Of a DNA stretch of 64,000 nucleotides, positions 63,338-64,000 are shown in pieces (position 1 is the first letter of the stretch; the number at the start of each line of letters is the position of its first letter). The translations under genes were made by a program, and so were the position numbers. The notes under the pieces are model-generated. The model saw only the letters and a list, made by a program, of their open reading frames with translations. It searched no databases and was not told the DNA's origin. This DNA comes from Colius striatus (Eukaryota > Chordata > Aves > Coliiformes > Coliidae): positions 8,568,867-8,632,866 of the forward strand of contig NC_084760.1 in assembly GCF_028858725.1 (NCBI RefSeq), in the 5' to 3' direction.

Positions 63338-64000
63338 CCAGAGGCTGTGTTGCCATTCAGCGGGACCTCAACCGGCTGGAGAGTTGGGCACAGAGGAACC
63401 TCATGAGGTTCAACAAGGACAAGTGCAGAGTCCTGCAGCTGGGAAGGAACAACCCCATGCACCGGTACAGGCTGGGGATTGACCTGCTGGAGAGCAGCTC
63501 TGCAGAGAGACCTGGGAGTCTTGGTTGATAATAAACTAAATATGAGCCAGCAATGTGCCCTCGTGGCCAAGAAGCCAATGGCAGCCTGGGATGCATCAAG
63601 AAGAGTGTGGCCAGCAGATCAAGGTAGGTTCTTCTCCCCCTCTACTCTGCCCTGGTGAGGCCTCATCTGGAGTCCTGTGTCCAATTCTGGGCTTCTCAGC
63701 TCAAGAGGGACAGGGAAGTGCTGGAGAGAGGCCAGCACAGGGCCACCAAGATGATCAGGGGACTGGAGCATCTTTCATACGAGGAAAGGCTGCGGGAACT
63801 GGGGCTGTTTAGTCTGGAGAAGAGGAGACTGAGGGGGGATCTTATTAACATTTATAAATATCTAAAGGGTGGGTGTCAGGAGGTTGGGACATCCCTTTTC
63901 TCTATAGTAGCTAGCAACAGGACAAGGGGTGATGGGATGAAGCTGGAACACAAAAAGCTCCACTTAAACATAAGGAAAAACTATTTCAGTGTTGAGGTGA
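63338..64000 (+). mobile_element. CR1 LINE, continues right of window
   Basis: It starts at ccagaggctgtgttgccatt and is still CR1 (RT C-terminal region and 3' UTR) at the window edge. It is close to consensus. Confidence 0.95.

Noticed and set aside
58878-64000. Missing N-terminal ANKRD6 exon
   Set aside because: I searched the minus strand for sequence encoding the expected pre-ankyrin N-terminus and found none; it is probably beyond the right edge.

Overview
This is a vertebrate nuclear window, almost certainly from a bird. Three genes are split into spliced exons, and roughly a quarter of the sequence (about 15 kb by my own boundary reading) is CR1 LINE retrotransposon, the typical avian repeat, in about thirty 5'-truncated copies. 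That CR1 load is high for a bird. It would suit a CR1-rich lineage such as woodpeckers or hornbill/hoopoe relatives, but I cannot name the species. No prokaryotic features, CRISPR arrays, rRNA or tRNA genes were seen.

Layout. (1) 442-18946, + strand: the last 17 coding exons of MDN1 (midasin, the giant AAA+ ATPase of 60S ribosome maturation). They encode about 843 residues in one continuous frame: the D/E-rich acidic region, then the C-terminal VWA/MIDAS domain. The rest of the gene lies left of base 1. (2) 22217-24416, + strand: LYRM2, complete in three exons and 88 residues, with a CpG-island promoter. (3) 24917-29121: a convergent intergenic stretch with CR1 fragments and an 895-bp solo LTR (27032-27926) that has perfect terminal inverted repeats and a 5-bp target duplication. 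(4) 29122-58877, - strand: ANKRD6 (diversin), 14 coding exons and 754 residues including the stop-bearing last exon. About 40 N-terminal residues lie right of the window. (5) 58878-64000: the 5' intron of ANKRD6, mostly CR1 and sequence in which I recognise nothing.

The order and relative orientation MDN1 > LYRM2 > < ANKRD6 match the block on human 6q15, so this is conserved synteny. The genes are not functionally linked: MDN1 acts in nucleolar/nucleoplasmic pre-60S remodelling, LYRM2 is a small mitochondrial LYR protein, and ANKRD6 is a Dishevelled/Axin-associated switch between Wnt/beta-catenin and planar polarity/JNK signalling.

Points for a second look: an unidentified ANKRD6-sense ORF in a large ANKRD6 intron (52268-53092) that runs into a 28-bp minisatellite; a strong in-phase internal splice donor in an ANKRD6 exon; an upstream in-frame ATG and a stop-free first intron in LYRM2; a CR1 nested in another CR1; and the solo LTR. 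I found no convincing undescribed molecular system.
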